Translations under genes and position numbers: made by a program | Shown: positions 50,593 to 60,092 of the stretch, one piece after another | Position numbering within the stretch: the stretch's first letter is position 1 | Layout: each line of letters starts with the position of its first letter | The notes under the pieces: generated by a model | What the model was told of the DNA's origin: nothing | The model's input: only the letters and a program-made list of their open reading frames with translations | Database searches by the model: none | NCBI GenBank assembly: GCA_028717785.1 | Contig: JAQUND010000002.1 | Span: forward strand, 62,001 to 126,000 | DNA: 64,000 nucleotides | DNA from: Candidatus Nanoarchaeia archaeon | GTDB lineage: Archaea; Nanoarchaeota; Nanoarchaeia; SCGC-AAA011-G17; JAFCDX01 | Reading direction: 5' to 3'

Positions 50593-51296
50593 TGGGGATA
50601 GTTAGAGAACATATTAATTTTGAAAGAGGGGTAGATCCTAAAAAAATTCTTGGGATTGGAATTTTTAGTAATAAAGATTTTGCAAATTATGAAGAAGCTG
50701 GATTATATATAATTAAGTATTTAAAAATAATATTAGGTAAAAAATCTGTTCCAAAAAATATTATTAAAACAAATGATGAAACTTGGTTTTTAGATGAATA
50801 TTATTTCAAACTTCAAGAATATATTGATAATTATTTAATAAATTTTTCTGAAAATGATAGAGAAATGACAATGAGATTTATTCACGATTATTTAGAAGAT
50901 GCAGGATATTCAAAAGGAATAATTAAAGAAAATTTAAAATTAGATTTCGAAAGAGATTTAAAAAATCCTTTAGATACTTTAAATATTGGTAAAATATGGG
51001 AACGAAAAAATAAAGAAGTTATTATAGGAATGAAAGAGATTGCTAACAAATATAATAAAGCTCTTGAATTTTTAAAAAAAGGAGAAAATAAAATTGTATG
51101 TATTTCAACTTCTAATGAATTAAATACAAAATTTGTACATATTTTCATGCATTGGGTAAATTATAATTTTACAAATAAACATTTTGAAGTAGGATTAACT
51201 TATCATAAAGGAATTTCTTTTTCAAATATAGGAATATATGAAACTGTAGAAGAAGGATTAAAAGAAGTAGATTTATATATAAAAAAATATGGATAA
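50592..51296 (+). CDS. Double-tagged protein, 234 aa
   Basis: Tag 1 MGIVREHINFERGVDPKKIL, GIG at residue 1. Domain 1 (NYEEAGLYIIKYLKIILGKK, then ...YIDNYL) is clearly a paralogue of domain 1 of the minus-strand protein at 60881 (SNEAIEWIYNHLSAIL, YIDEYL). Tag 2 at about 110 (IIKENLKLDFERDLKNPLDT, LNIG) is followed by an unrelated second domain. Inserted between the gp25-like and gp6-like baseplate genes, overlapping the former by 1 base. Unknown function. Confidence 0.78.
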   Translation: MGIVREHINFERGVDPKKILGIGIFSNKDFANYEEAGLYIIKYLKIILGKKSVPKNIIKTNDETWFLDEYYFKLQEYIDNYLINFSENDREMTMRFIHDYLEDAGYSKGIIKENLKLDFERDLKNPLDTLNIGKIWERKNKEVIIGMKEIANKYNKALEFLKKGENKIVCISTSNELNTKFVHIFMHWVNYNFTNKHFEVGLTYHKGISFSNIGIYETVEEGLKEVDLYIKKYG

Positions 51297-51311
51297 AATA
51301 AAAAATAAAAT

Positions 51312-53207
51312 ATGAATATTATTCAAAATTCAAGAATAAGACTTGCTGAATTATTTCAGGATTCTATAAATTTTATTAAACAAACTTATGATGATATAGG
51401 TCAGCAATTTACCATGGCTTCTCCTTTGGGTCAATTATTACAAGTTCTTTTGAATTTAGGACGTATGATCCTTTATTATATTGAAGATTCTATTACAGAA
51501 TTAAATATTCTTACAGCATCTAGACCTAATAGTGTAAAAGGTTTATCTGTATTAACTGGCCATAATCCTTCAAGAGGTATAGCAGCAAGAGGAACTCTTC
51601 GTTTTACTTATAATGGACAAAAGATAGATATTTATGGAAATACCGTAATTATACCTAATTACACTCAAATTGTATCCACTACAAGTGGTCTTACTTATAC
51701 AATAGTTTTACCCGGACAGGAAGCTCATCTTGATCTTACATCAATCACTAACTATATTGATGTAAATATTATGCAAGGAAAATTAGAATATCAACAAGCT
51801 ACTGGAACCGGAGATCCATTACAATCTTTTAATTTTCAATCTAAAAAAGGATCTTTTATAGATAATTTTTTCGTAAATATATTTGTAGATGGAAAACAAT
51901 GGCAAATAAAAGATAGCATTTTAGACATGGATTTTTATGAAGAAAGTGTTATGGTAAAAACTGGTCAAACTGGCGGAATTGACGTATTTTTTGGTAATGG
52001 ATATAATGGTCAAGTTCCTAATTTAGGAGCATCTATATTAGTCGAATATTTAATTACTGACGGTGAAAATGGTAATATAAGAACCCCAGAAGCAAAAGCT
52101 CTTACTAATTGGAAATTTGTAACAAAAGGATATTCATTAAATGGCCAAGAAATAGATTTAAATAAAATTCTTCAAGTAAATATTCAAAAAGATATTTTAT
52201 TTGGAGCACTTGAAGAACCAATTTATCTTACACGTCTTTTAGCTCCTCATATGTCTAGAAGTTTTGTATTAGCAAATCAAACTAATTATATTTATTTTTT
52301 AAAAAAATTAAATATGTTTACCATTGTAGATGCTATACCAGGATTTGCTACATTTGAAGATAGATATGCTTTAGATAAATATAACAGTGCTAAAACAACT
52401 TATGAAAGTGTAAGTGAAGAATATAGATTTCTTTTATCTACTGTTGGAGCTAATTCTTCAAAAACAATAGCTAAAAAAGTAGAAGTAGATAATGCTCAAA
52501 AACAACTTTATTATTGGCAAGAACAAGTAGAAGAACAAAAGAAAGATGATAATACCGTATATCTTTATCTTGTTCCTGATGTTAATAAAAGAATACCTGC
52601 TAATCAAAATTATTATAGTTGTGGATTAGATAGTTTTCAATTAACAGATTTAGAAAAAACTGGTATTTTAGATTTAATAGAAGAAAGTGGACAAAGAATA
52701 ATTACGGTAGATAATGCTATTATGACTTTAAGATATCCTCGTTTTGTTTTAAATATATCTTTAATTATATTCGAAGGTTTTGAATTAAATACAATTCGAG
52801 AATCTATTATAGCTAAAACTTCTGATTATTTTCTTCAAAATACAAGAAGAGATAGAATACCTCAATCTGATTTAGTTAGAATTATTGAAATGATTGATGG
52901 GGTAGATTCTGTTAGTGTATGGTTTGATGCTGATAAGAATAATTTTTCTATTTATGGAGAAGGATATGGAATTGATGATTATGGAGATATTGTATTAGGA
53001 AGATCCGTAAAAGATGCATTTGGAAATAGTGTTCTTGTTAAAGATCTTTATCCTTTAATAAGAGGGGGATTTGAAAGTTATAATGGAATTAGTTATGAAG
53101 ATTCTACTGCAAAAGATAAATTATCAACAGTTAATATTCAATTAAGAGGTATTACTGCTAATGATTTTAATTCACAACAAAATAAAAATATTGTTAGTAA
53201 TCTTTAA
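51312..53207 (+). CDS. Baseplate wedge protein, gp6/baseplate J-like, 631 aa
   Basis: The length is close to T4 gp6 (about 660 aa). The N-terminal region (FIKQTYDDIGQQFTMASPLG, LNLGRMILYYIEDSITEL, SVLTGHNPSRGIAARGTL) has the typical helical start followed by a strand-rich domain of gp6/J proteins. A coiled-coil stretch (about 365-415) and a C-terminal domain with RRDRIPQSDLVRIIEMIDGV and an SVSVWFDADKNN motif match the baseplate J pattern where a wedge dimer domain lies. It fits directly with gp25 upstream and gp7-like downstream. Confidence 0.8.
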   Translation: MNIIQNSRIRLAELFQDSINFIKQTYDDIGQQFTMASPLGQLLQVLLNLGRMILYYIEDSITELNILTASRPNSVKGLSVLTGHNPSRGIAARGTLRFTYNGQKIDIYGNTVIIPNYTQIVSTTSGLTYTIVLPGQEAHLDLTSITNYIDVNIMQGKLEYQQATGTGDPLQSFNFQSKKGSFIDNFFVNIFVDGKQWQIKDSILDMDFYEESVMVKTGQTGGIDVFFGNGYNGQVPNLGASILVEYLITDGENGNIRTPEAKALTNWKFVTKGYSLNGQEIDLNKILQVNIQKDILFGALEEPIYLTRLLAPHMSRSFVLANQTNYIYFLKKLNMFTIVDAIPGFATFEDRYALDKYNSAKTTYESVSEEYRFLLSTVGANSSKTIAKKVEVDNAQKQLYYWQEQVEEQKKDDNTVYLYLVPDVNKRIPANQNYYSCGLDSFQLTDLEKTGILDLIEESGQRIITVDNAIMTLRYPRFVLNISLIIFEGFELNTIRESIIAKTSDYFLQNTRRDRIPQSDLVRIIEMIDGVDSVSVWFDADKNNFSIYGEGYGIDDYGDIVLGRSVKDAFGNSVLVKDLYPLIRGGFESYNGISYEDSTAKDKLSTVNIQLRGITANDFNSQQNKNIVSNL

Positions 53208-53209
53208 AA

Positions 53210-53590
53210 ATGAAAATAATTAAAGAATCTTTAATAAGTTTTGAAAGAAATAAAGATGATAAATATTCTTCTTTGGATATAGGTAAAGAATATTTACTTA
53301 AAAGAAAAAGTGATGAAATAGAATGGAATTGGTATCCTAAACCAGAATATAAAGAAAAAATTATAGATATAATTTCTTATCCAAAAGAAGATAATCCTAA
53401 TTTACTTATAAAAATATCTAAAATAAACATAAATAATAAAAATAAAAAAACATTTATTGCTGTTCATAACGTAAAAAGACCTTATAAATCTTATGAATCG
53501 ATTGCTTATAATACTCTAGAAGAAGCATTAAAAGAAGAAAAAGAATATTGGGATTTATATTATAATAATAAAATAATGAAAGATAGATAA
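53210..53590 (+). CDS. Tagged protein of unknown function, 126 aa
   Basis: Tag MKIIKESLISFERNKDDKYS, then SLDIG; the R-N-K-D form matches tag 3 of the 43280 protein. The body (LLIKISKININNKNKKTFIA, then SIAYNTLEEALKEEKEYWDL) is distantly like the domain in 58697 and 60881 that ends with an amphipathic helix after an S/T-A-x-x strand. It lies between two baseplate genes and overlaps the next start by 1 base. Confidence 0.72.
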   Translation: MKIIKESLISFERNKDDKYSSLDIGKEYLLKRKSDEIEWNWYPKPEYKEKIIDIISYPKEDNPNLLIKISKININNKNKKTFIAVHNVKRPYKSYESIAYNTLEEALKEEKEYWDLYYNNKIMKDR

Positions 53591-53886
53591 TGGCAACTCC
53601 TATACAAAAATTAAGTGCTTTAAGTAGTAATGATGCTAAATATAAAGTAAGAGAATCCTATATGAATTCTGCTAAACATATCAATGATAATTTTATTAAT
53701 CTAGGATATGATTATAGAGGAAAGATTCTTAAAAAAATGACTTCTCCAGAATTGTGGAGTAATCCATTACAAGCTCCTCATTTTGGTCAATTAGAAGCTA
53801 TGATCAATTTTCTTATAGAACAAGTAAAATATATTAAGAAAACTTTTTCAATAGCACATGATAAAAATTCAGTTAATTTAAATTAA
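53590..53886 (+). CDS. Small helical protein in the baseplate region, 98 aa
   Basis: Mostly helical (VRESYMNSAKHINDNFINLG, FGQLEAMINFLIEQVKYIKK), without the tag. Placed between gp6-like and gp7-like genes, so a small baseplate or wedge component is likely. Its end overlaps the convergent homing endonuclease by 14 bases. No family recognised. Confidence 0.65.
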   Translation: MATPIQKLSALSSNDAKYKVRESYMNSAKHINDNFINLGYDYRGKILKKMTSPELWSNPLQAPHFGQLEAMINFLIEQVKYIKKTFSIAHDKNSVNLN

Positions 53887-54631
53887 TTTGTTTTCTTTTT
53901 ATCCAGGAATCTTTAATCCTCTGTTTATGTTGTTCAGATAAGGGTTTTCCTTTTTTTGCATTGCTTAATTTCTTTCGAGTTTCAATAGAAAAGATTTTTC
54001 CTATATGGGAGTTTAACCATTTTTCTTTACCTACTATTGAAAAATTGTGAGATTTTTTCATATTTTGTTTTCTTTCTTCCGAATGTTTTATTCCAATAAG
54101 TGAATTTTTTATTTTTTCTTTAGTTTCTTTTGACATTGGTATTCTTAATTTTTGTTTAGTCTCTTCGGATCTTTTTAAACCTGTAGTTTTTTGTATTCTT
54201 TTTTGTATAGTTTCATTTGATTGTTTAATTCCTAAATGAGATTCTTTTAATCTTTTTTTGTGTAACTCAGAAAATTTTATACCTTTTTTTAAATTACTTA
54301 TTTTTTTACGAGTTTTTTCCGAATGACATCCTCCATTATATGTTCCCCCAGTAGGACTTATATTATATCCATTTGGAGATAAAGTATTATATTGAATAAT
54401 ATATTTTTCTTGTGCATCAAAAGCTTCCAGTTTTGTTGAAAAAAATTCTAAAATTTCTCTTTTAAAGTTTTCTTTCCCATATTTTCTTTGAGCTTCTTTA
54501 ATAATTTTTCCTCCTCCTTTATAATTTTTTGTATGACCACAATTTAAATTATTAGTAGAATGATCTCCGACATATTGTTTATTATTAATTAAATTAGTAG
54601 TTAAATAAACAAAATTATATTTCTTTTCCAT
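53873..54631 (-). CDS. GIY-YIG homing endonuclease on opposite strand, 252 aa
   Basis: FVYLTTNLINNKQYVGDHST is the GIY-YIG signature and EAFDAQEKYIIQYNT completes the nuclease core; it is the closest relative of the copy at 2804. A longer array of NUMOD3-type helices follows (HSEKTRKKIS, SELHKKRLKES, SEETKQKLR, HSEERKQNMK, LSEQHKQRIKDS). It is the only gene in reverse orientation within the 35.9-58.7 kb block and is inserted between two baseplate genes, with a palindrome at its upstream border. Confidence 0.9.
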   Translation of the reverse strand: MEKKYNFVYLTTNLINNKQYVGDHSTNNLNCGHTKNYKGGGKIIKEAQRKYGKENFKREILEFFSTKLEAFDAQEKYIIQYNTLSPNGYNISPTGGTYNGGCHSEKTRKKISNLKKGIKFSELHKKRLKESHLGIKQSNETIQKRIQKTTGLKRSEETKQKLRIPMSKETKEKIKNSLIGIKHSEERKQNMKKSHNFSIVGKEKWLNSHIGKIFSIETRKKLSNAKKGKPLSEQHKQRIKDSWIKRKQINLN

Positions 54632-54640
54632 TTATAGCAA

Positions 54641-54682
54641 TTTAATGATATATAAATAAATATTAAATTATATATCATTAAA
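54641..54682. promoter_or_regulatory. Perfect 15-bp palindrome with divergent TATAAATA-like elements
   Basis: TTTAATGATATATAA (54641-54655) is repeated in inverted form at 54668-54682, with a 12-base loop. On the plus strand GATATATAAATAAA (TATAAATA at 54651-54658) precedes the 1226-aa baseplate gene; on the minus strand GATATATAATTTAATA precedes the endonuclease. It may be a divergent late promoter, an operator, or a scar of endonuclease insertion that duplicated the leader. Confidence 0.5.
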
Positions 54683-57600
54683 TGAATACTCAAAATTGGA
54701 AGTTTTTTACAAAAGAAGGCAGTAATATGAATGTTTATGCCGATTCATATGTAAATTTAGAATTTGTTACAACTACTCAAAATGCTATAGGAGCTGAAGT
54801 TTATGCTTTAACTGATACTAGTGCCTTAGTTACTGGTGTTCATGTTGTAAATAATGGTTGGCAATATCCTCCAGATACTCAAATAAATATTGCTTATGTT
54901 TTTGGAAATCCAATAGAAAATTTATCTCAACAAGAAGCTTCTATAATATGGAAAGACGTTAGTATTTTTAATCCTAGTCCTATAAATTCAAAAGGAATAG
55001 GAAATGTAATTATGGATTTAAGTACTTATACTTTTGTTTATCCTTCTGTTTCTTTTGCATCAGCAATTTTTTTAAAACCTATTTCCCAAGGATTGGTTGA
55101 AACAGAACATATAACTATATTAGAAGAAACCCCGGAAGGAAAATGGATTAGACCATATGATCCTATAAATTATACTCTTGTCTTACGGATGGATTCTGCT
55201 GGGGATAAAGAAATAAAATTATTTGAAATTAATGAAGATAATCAATTAGTAGAATGGACAGATGAATTAATATTTGATGTTAGTCTTTATACTGAAAGAA
55301 CTGGTTTAATGGTTAATATAGGATTTAGATCAGATGATGAAGGAGTATATGAAAGAAAATTACGTATTTTTCATCTTGTTGGGGGTCAAGAGTATTTATT
55401 ATCTGAAATTCTTGTTAATGCTGAAAGTATTGGCCCGGATGAAAGATTTGATTCACTTATAGCAAATTTTGGATTACCTGCACCAAAAGATACTCCTTCT
55501 TTATTTAAAGAAGCTGATATAAATGAAGATTTACCTGATTGGCAACTTTTAAATTATAAGGGAAAACATATTATTTTAGAATATGATAAAATTATGCCTT
55601 ATATTGGAAGTTATAAAGCTTTAATAAATGCTATTAAATGGCTTGGATATGAAGATATTCAAGTTAAAGAATGGTTTAGAAATGTAAAAGATAAAATCAA
55701 TATAGCTCTTACAGTTCCTTATGAAGCAGCAGATAGAACAAAAACTATTCTTTATTTTACACCAGATGAAAGAAGAAATTTAAAAAAACTTAATCAACTT
55801 TCTCTTGTTTATTGTATCACAAGAGAAACAGGTGAATATGATGAATGGGGAAATCCCCTTATTGAAGATTGTTATAATTATAATTTAAATGAAATATTAA
55901 TAAAACTTTTTGCTTTAAAAAATTGGTTAGAAAAATGGATTATTGGGGTAAATGCTAGGATTACAGATATAACGGGTGAAGGAGTTTATTTTGAAAGATT
56001 TCAAAATTTTATTTATGCTATTCAAAATAAGGGATCTGTAGCTAATTATATTCAGTCTTTAACTCCAATAGCTTTAACTAGAAATTCAGAACTTGTAAAA
56101 GGGGATGCTAGTATTTTATTAACTCTATTAGAATTAGAAAAAACTAATATGAAGAATTATAATCTTCGACTTCAAGATTTAATATCCTATTATTGGGATC
56201 CTTCAAATGGAGCTTTTAGTCCAGAAGATGCTTCCTCTGTAGTTTGGGATCCATCAACTATATTTATTGGTTCTACATTTCAATTTCCGTTTAGTCTTTA
56301 TGATATTCAGTGGAGAGCTTCTGTTGAAAAAACAGATGCAGGAATTTTAACAGATAATTTAGTTACTAAACCTCTTTTTGTTTATGAAAACGAAATAAGA
56401 TTTTGGGATGTAACTGAAACTTATTCTAAATTTTATGATGTATCTACTGATTTAGATATTATATTAGAAAAAGCTTATTTAAGAGATCCATCAAATGATG
56501 TATGGGAAGATTCTATATCTTATTCGATTTATCCAGCTACAAATGGAGCTTATTGGTTAGAAAGTTCTTTAGGAATAAGAAATCAAATTTTTGGATATGC
56601 TATCTTTACCCCGGATGTAAGTTCCGAATTAATTTATGAGCTTGATCTTAATTATAAAATTCCTCTATTAAGTTTTAAAAATTATAGGTTTGTAGATGGT
56701 AGTTTAAATGTAATAAATTTTAATAAAAAATATTATCTTGATATATTAGATGGTAAAATTTATATGGATTCTAGCATATTAGGTCCTAAAAATGAAATTG
56801 TACAACGAGAAAGTTATTTAAATTTTAATTATGATACTTCTCTAAATGAACAAAAAATTACTCTTAATGTAGTTTACAATTCTCCTAGAATGCCAATCGC
56901 AGTTTATGATCCTTCTCTTTATTGGTATTTTATAAATGAATTAGGACAAGACCCTTATCCATCTAGAGTTATTGATAATAGTATTTATCAATTTAATGTT
57001 AATTTTACTGGAAATTATCAAATAGAAATTTTTGGATGGGACGGGCAAAATAATATTTTCCGTAATAATATGAAATCTCTATATTCGGTATGGACTAAAT
57101 TTCCACAAATAGTTTCTTATTTAGATAATTCAATAATGTATTATGATGATACATCTGTAGTATCTTGTCTAAATATTTGTACAAGTACTCTTTTATCTCC
57201 TGAAGATATAAGTGCTTTAATTGCAAGTAATATTTATCCTATTTTTGATAAAATCATACCTCTTCAAGGTTTAACATTAGAATATGACGATGAAGGATTA
57301 CCATTTATAAGAGTTCCTTCTATATCTTATTTTATTGATATACCTGAAGTTGGATCAATAACTCGTTTTTATAATTTAACAGAAAGATGTGTTTCAATTA
57401 ATACAACAACTGTTGTAGTAGATCCTGATTATCAAGAATTTTTTAATGGAGATAATGTTAATCTTGTTCTTTGGGATAAAAAAAGTCTTTCAATGATAGA
57501 AGAAGTTTCAACACATATTACAGCAATTTCTGGTAATACATTAACTCTTGGAGTTCCTTCTAGATTTATTAATCAAGAATCTTCTACAGAACTTTATATA

Positions 57601-58362
57601 TTAAATGATACAGAAAGAACTGTAAGTAATTTAGTTAATGGATTTACTACAGATGGATCAATAACATTTCCTTCTTTAAATTTAGATATTTCATCTTATT
57701 CTTTTAGACATAATCAATTAGTTGGAATGATTATCAGTGAACCTTCTACTGGATATAGATGGGGATCTTCTTTTAGAGTTCATGATGTATCAGGAAATCA
57801 TCATGTTCTTGAAGGACAAATGCCTAATTTTGTAATAGCTAATCCTGCTAAATATAAAATTACAGCAAAACATTCTTTTTCATCATTTGCAGATTTTCAG
57901 GTAGAAGTAGCTCAAGCATCTGAAGTAGCTAATAATTTTGAAACTTATTTAAATGATATTTATCATTATCAATATTATTTAGATAATACATTTGTATTTG
58001 TAAATATTTTATTTGATCAAGAATATGTCCTAGATCAGTGGTACGATCCGTCTACTGATAAATTAGTATCAGGATCATATTATCCATTCAATCAAGCTTT
58101 ATATGTAGATACGAGCACCCTAGTTATATTTACATCATATTTTGATCCTTCCAATTATATGATAAATCAAAAAAATATTTGGACTGTTTGGAATAATTCT
58201 ACGAAACAAATAGTATTTAAAGTTTTTAATGATATAGTTCCTTTTATATTTGATAAAGTTGGGGTATATGATGTACAATTAGAAGCTTATGATAAATATG
58301 GAAATTTAAAAGCTAAATATTGGGAAGGACTTTTAACCGTTAATAGTTCAACAAATATTTAA
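54682..58362 (+). CDS. Large baseplate wedge protein, gp7-like, 1226 aa
   Basis: It follows gp25- and gp6-like genes and is of the size class of T4-like gp7. A segment near residue 300 (IGSYKALINAIKWLGYEDIQ, VKEWF) resembles the core of phage tail protein I/baseplate proteins, and the stretch after it has ALTVPYEAADRTKTILYFTP. The C-terminal half is beta-rich with Ig-like pieces (SFSSFADFQVEVAQASEVAN). No catalytic motif. The call rests on order, size and the tail-I-like core; an equivalent in other phages could be a gp7-gp8 fusion. Confidence 0.65.
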   Translation: MNTQNWKFFTKEGSNMNVYADSYVNLEFVTTTQNAIGAEVYALTDTSALVTGVHVVNNGWQYPPDTQINIAYVFGNPIENLSQQEASIIWKDVSIFNPSPINSKGIGNVIMDLSTYTFVYPSVSFASAIFLKPISQGLVETEHITILEETPEGKWIRPYDPINYTLVLRMDSAGDKEIKLFEINEDNQLVEWTDELIFDVSLYTERTGLMVNIGFRSDDEGVYERKLRIFHLVGGQEYLLSEILVNAESIGPDERFDSLIANFGLPAPKDTPSLFKEADINEDLPDWQLLNYKGKHIILEYDKIMPYIGSYKALINAIKWLGYEDIQVKEWFRNVKDKINIALTVPYEAADRTKTILYFTPDERRNLKKLNQLSLVYCITRETGEYDEWGNPLIEDCYNYNLNEILIKLFALKNWLEKWIIGVNARITDITGEGVYFERFQNFIYAIQNKGSVANYIQSLTPIALTRNSELVKGDASILLTLLELEKTNMKNYNLRLQDLISYYWDPSNGAFSPEDASSVVWDPSTIFIGSTFQFPFSLYDIQWRASVEKTDAGILTDNLVTKPLFVYENEIRFWDVTETYSKFYDVSTDLDIILEKAYLRDPSNDVWEDSISYSIYPATNGAYWLESSLGIRNQIFGYAIFTPDVSSELIYELDLNYKIPLLSFKNYRFVDGSLNVINFNKKYYLDILDGKIYMDSSILGPKNEIVQRESYLNFNYDTSLNEQKITLNVVYNSPRMPIAVYDPSLYWYFINELGQDPYPSRVIDNSIYQFNVNFTGNYQIEIFGWDGQNNIFRNNMKSLYSVWTKFPQIVSYLDNSIMYYDDTSVVSCLNICTSTLLSPEDISALIASNIYPIFDKIIPLQGLTLEYDDEGLPFIRVPSISYFIDIPEVGSITRFYNLTERCVSINTTTVVVDPDYQEFFNGDNVNLVLWDKKSLSMIEEVSTHITAISGNTLTLGVPSRFINQESSTELYILNDTERTVSNLVNGFTTDGSITFPSLNLDISSYSFRHNQLVGMIISEPSTGYRWGSSFRVHDVSGNHHVLEGQMPNFVIANPAKYKITAKHSFSSFADFQVEVAQASEVANNFETYLNDIYHYQYYLDNTFVFVNILFDQEYVLDQWYDPSTDKLVSGSYYPFNQALYVDTSTLVIFTSYFDPSNYMINQKNIWTVWNNSTKQIVFKVFNDIVPFIFDKVGVYDVQLEAYDKYGNLKAKYWEGLLTVNSSTNI

Positions 58363-58365
58363 TTA

Positions 58366-58692
58366 ATGGAAAGATTTTATAAAGAAGATAAAAATGTCCC
58401 CGAAATAGTTGGGGACAAAACTTTTATACAAGTTGATTCAGGGGATTGGAGAAAACCTTATATTTTATCAATTCAACGTCTTGGAGAAACATTACAAATA
58501 AAATTAGATAAGGATTTATCTAATTTTAATATAACTTCAGTTAAATTTGAAAATCAAGATTTTATTCCTGAAAGAAGCCCAGAAAGTTTACCAATTAATG
58601 ATAAATCCCATTTAGCTGTAGATGAAAATTATTTATATATTTGGGTTCCTCAAGTAAAAAGATGGAAAAGGATTCCATTATCTATATGGTAA
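58366..58692 (+). CDS. Small virion-associated protein, 108 aa
   Basis: Ends in HLAVDENYLYIWVPQVKRWK followed by RIPLSIW, a tail that I associate with phage fibre or baseplate decorations. The first part is beta-rich (IQVDSGDWRKPYILSIQRLG). It starts 3 bases after the gp7-like gene and is the last gene of the rightward operon. Its stop lies 4 bases from the stop of the convergent gene, with no hairpin terminator seen between them. Confidence 0.65.
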   Translation: MERFYKEDKNVPEIVGDKTFIQVDSGDWRKPYILSIQRLGETLQIKLDKDLSNFNITSVKFENQDFIPERSPESLPINDKSHLAVDENYLYIWVPQVKRWKRIPLSIW

Positions 58693-58696
58693 TTTA

Positions 58697-60088
58697 TTAT
58701 TTTTTAGATATGTTTAATAATGATTTATCAACTAATTTTCGTTTAATTAAAAGATTATCAACATAATCTTCATCATAAATTAAACCTTTTGACTCTTTTA
58801 TATTTTCTTCTGCCGGTTTTTTTATTGATATTTTATTCGGATCATAATAATCTTCATCATTAATATAATTATCTATAGATTCTTTCATAAAATTTATAGC
58901 ATCTCTTTTATATACATATGGAAGAGTTCCAATAAAAGTAGTTATTCCAGTATATTTTGGATAAGATTTTTCATCTAAAAAGGATTTTACTAAATGTTTA
59001 ATTATAAGAATAGGAAATCCTTTATAATCTCGAATTAATTCCATTTCTTGAATATTTTCAGGAAATTCTTTAAACCAATCGATTTCTTCTATTATTTTTT
59101 TATCTATAGCTTCTTGCCCAATATTAATTTTTTTGAAAGGTTCTCCTCTTCTTTCAAATTCTAAAGATTCTTTTATTTCTAAAGTTTTACAATTAGTATG
59201 TTTTTTAAATTCTTTTAAATTTTTAATTTCATGTTCTGTATTATTCCATTCATCAAAGCAGAGTATTCCTTCATTTTCAGTCAGATATAAACAATATTCT
59301 TTATATTCATAACTACTAGCTAAATTTATATTAGGAGCTTTATAAACAGTTTCAATTTTAAACATTGGTTCCTTATTTTTATAATCTATATCAGAAACTT
59401 TAGTAAAATATTCACATTTTTTTGCTTCTTCGTGTATAAATTTAAAAAGTATATCTTTAGGTAAATTTGAAGAATATTTTCCTATATTTAATTTTTCTTT
59501 TGAATCCCCCTCTCTTTTAAAATCTAATGATTCCTCTAAATAACTAATTTTATTAAGTATAAAATTATATTGAGGATTTTTTTCATGACATTTATTAAAT
59601 AATATTTTTATATCTTTTATTTTTTTAACATCTTTATTATCATTTAAATTAATTACATTTGATTCTCCTATATAAAAATTATTTGTAACATTATATCTTT
59701 GAATAGTTACATATCCAATATCTTCAATATCTTTTCTAGCCCAAGTTGGATCATATTTTAAAACTCCTAATTCATCAAGAAAATATAATATATCATCATG
59801 AATAATACTATAACCTGTATTACATAAATATAAATCCCCTTCGTTATCTATAACACCTCTAATATTTGGATAAATTCCTAATTTTTTAGGATTTTTAAAA
59901 ATAGGAGCAGGTTTTTTTAATTGTTTAGATTCTTTATCTCCATGAATATAACTTAAATAACCTATTATTTCATTTCTTTGTGCAGCATATATTCGTTCAA
60001 ATTTATCGAATTCGTCCTCAATTCCAATTCTTTGATAAATTTTATCAGCAACCCCTTCTAATATTTCAGAAATTTTTTTAGCTTTCAT
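58697..60088 (-). CDS. Multi-tagged protein, 463 aa
   Basis: I place the start at 60088, where the protein begins MKAKKISEILEG, a tag head, 4 bases after the upstream stop; the in-frame ATG at 60127 would add 13 residues and overlap that gene. Full tags occur inside the frame: SYLEESLDFKREGDSKEKLN, IG (about 208; near base 59530) and LEIKESLEFERRGEPFKKIN, IG (about 315; near base 59160). The final domain has ELIRDYKGFPILIIK and TGITT strands shared with 43280 and 60881. Probable polyprotein of three units; functions unknown. Confidence 0.78.
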   Translation of the reverse strand: MKAKKISEILEGVADKIYQRIGIEDEFDKFERIYAAQRNEIIGYLSYIHGDKESKQLKKPAPIFKNPKKLGIYPNIRGVIDNEGDLYLCNTGYSIIHDDILYFLDELGVLKYDPTWARKDIEDIGYVTIQRYNVTNNFYIGESNVINLNDNKDVKKIKDIKILFNKCHEKNPQYNFILNKISYLEESLDFKREGDSKEKLNIGKYSSNLPKDILFKFIHEEAKKCEYFTKVSDIDYKNKEPMFKIETVYKAPNINLASSYEYKEYCLYLTENEGILCFDEWNNTEHEIKNLKEFKKHTNCKTLEIKESLEFERRGEPFKKINIGQEAIDKKIIEEIDWFKEFPENIQEMELIRDYKGFPILIIKHLVKSFLDEKSYPKYTGITTFIGTLPYVYKRDAINFMKESIDNYINDEDYYDPNKISIKKPAEENIKESKGLIYDEDYVDNLLIKRKLVDKSLLNISKK

Positions 60089-60092
60089 AATA

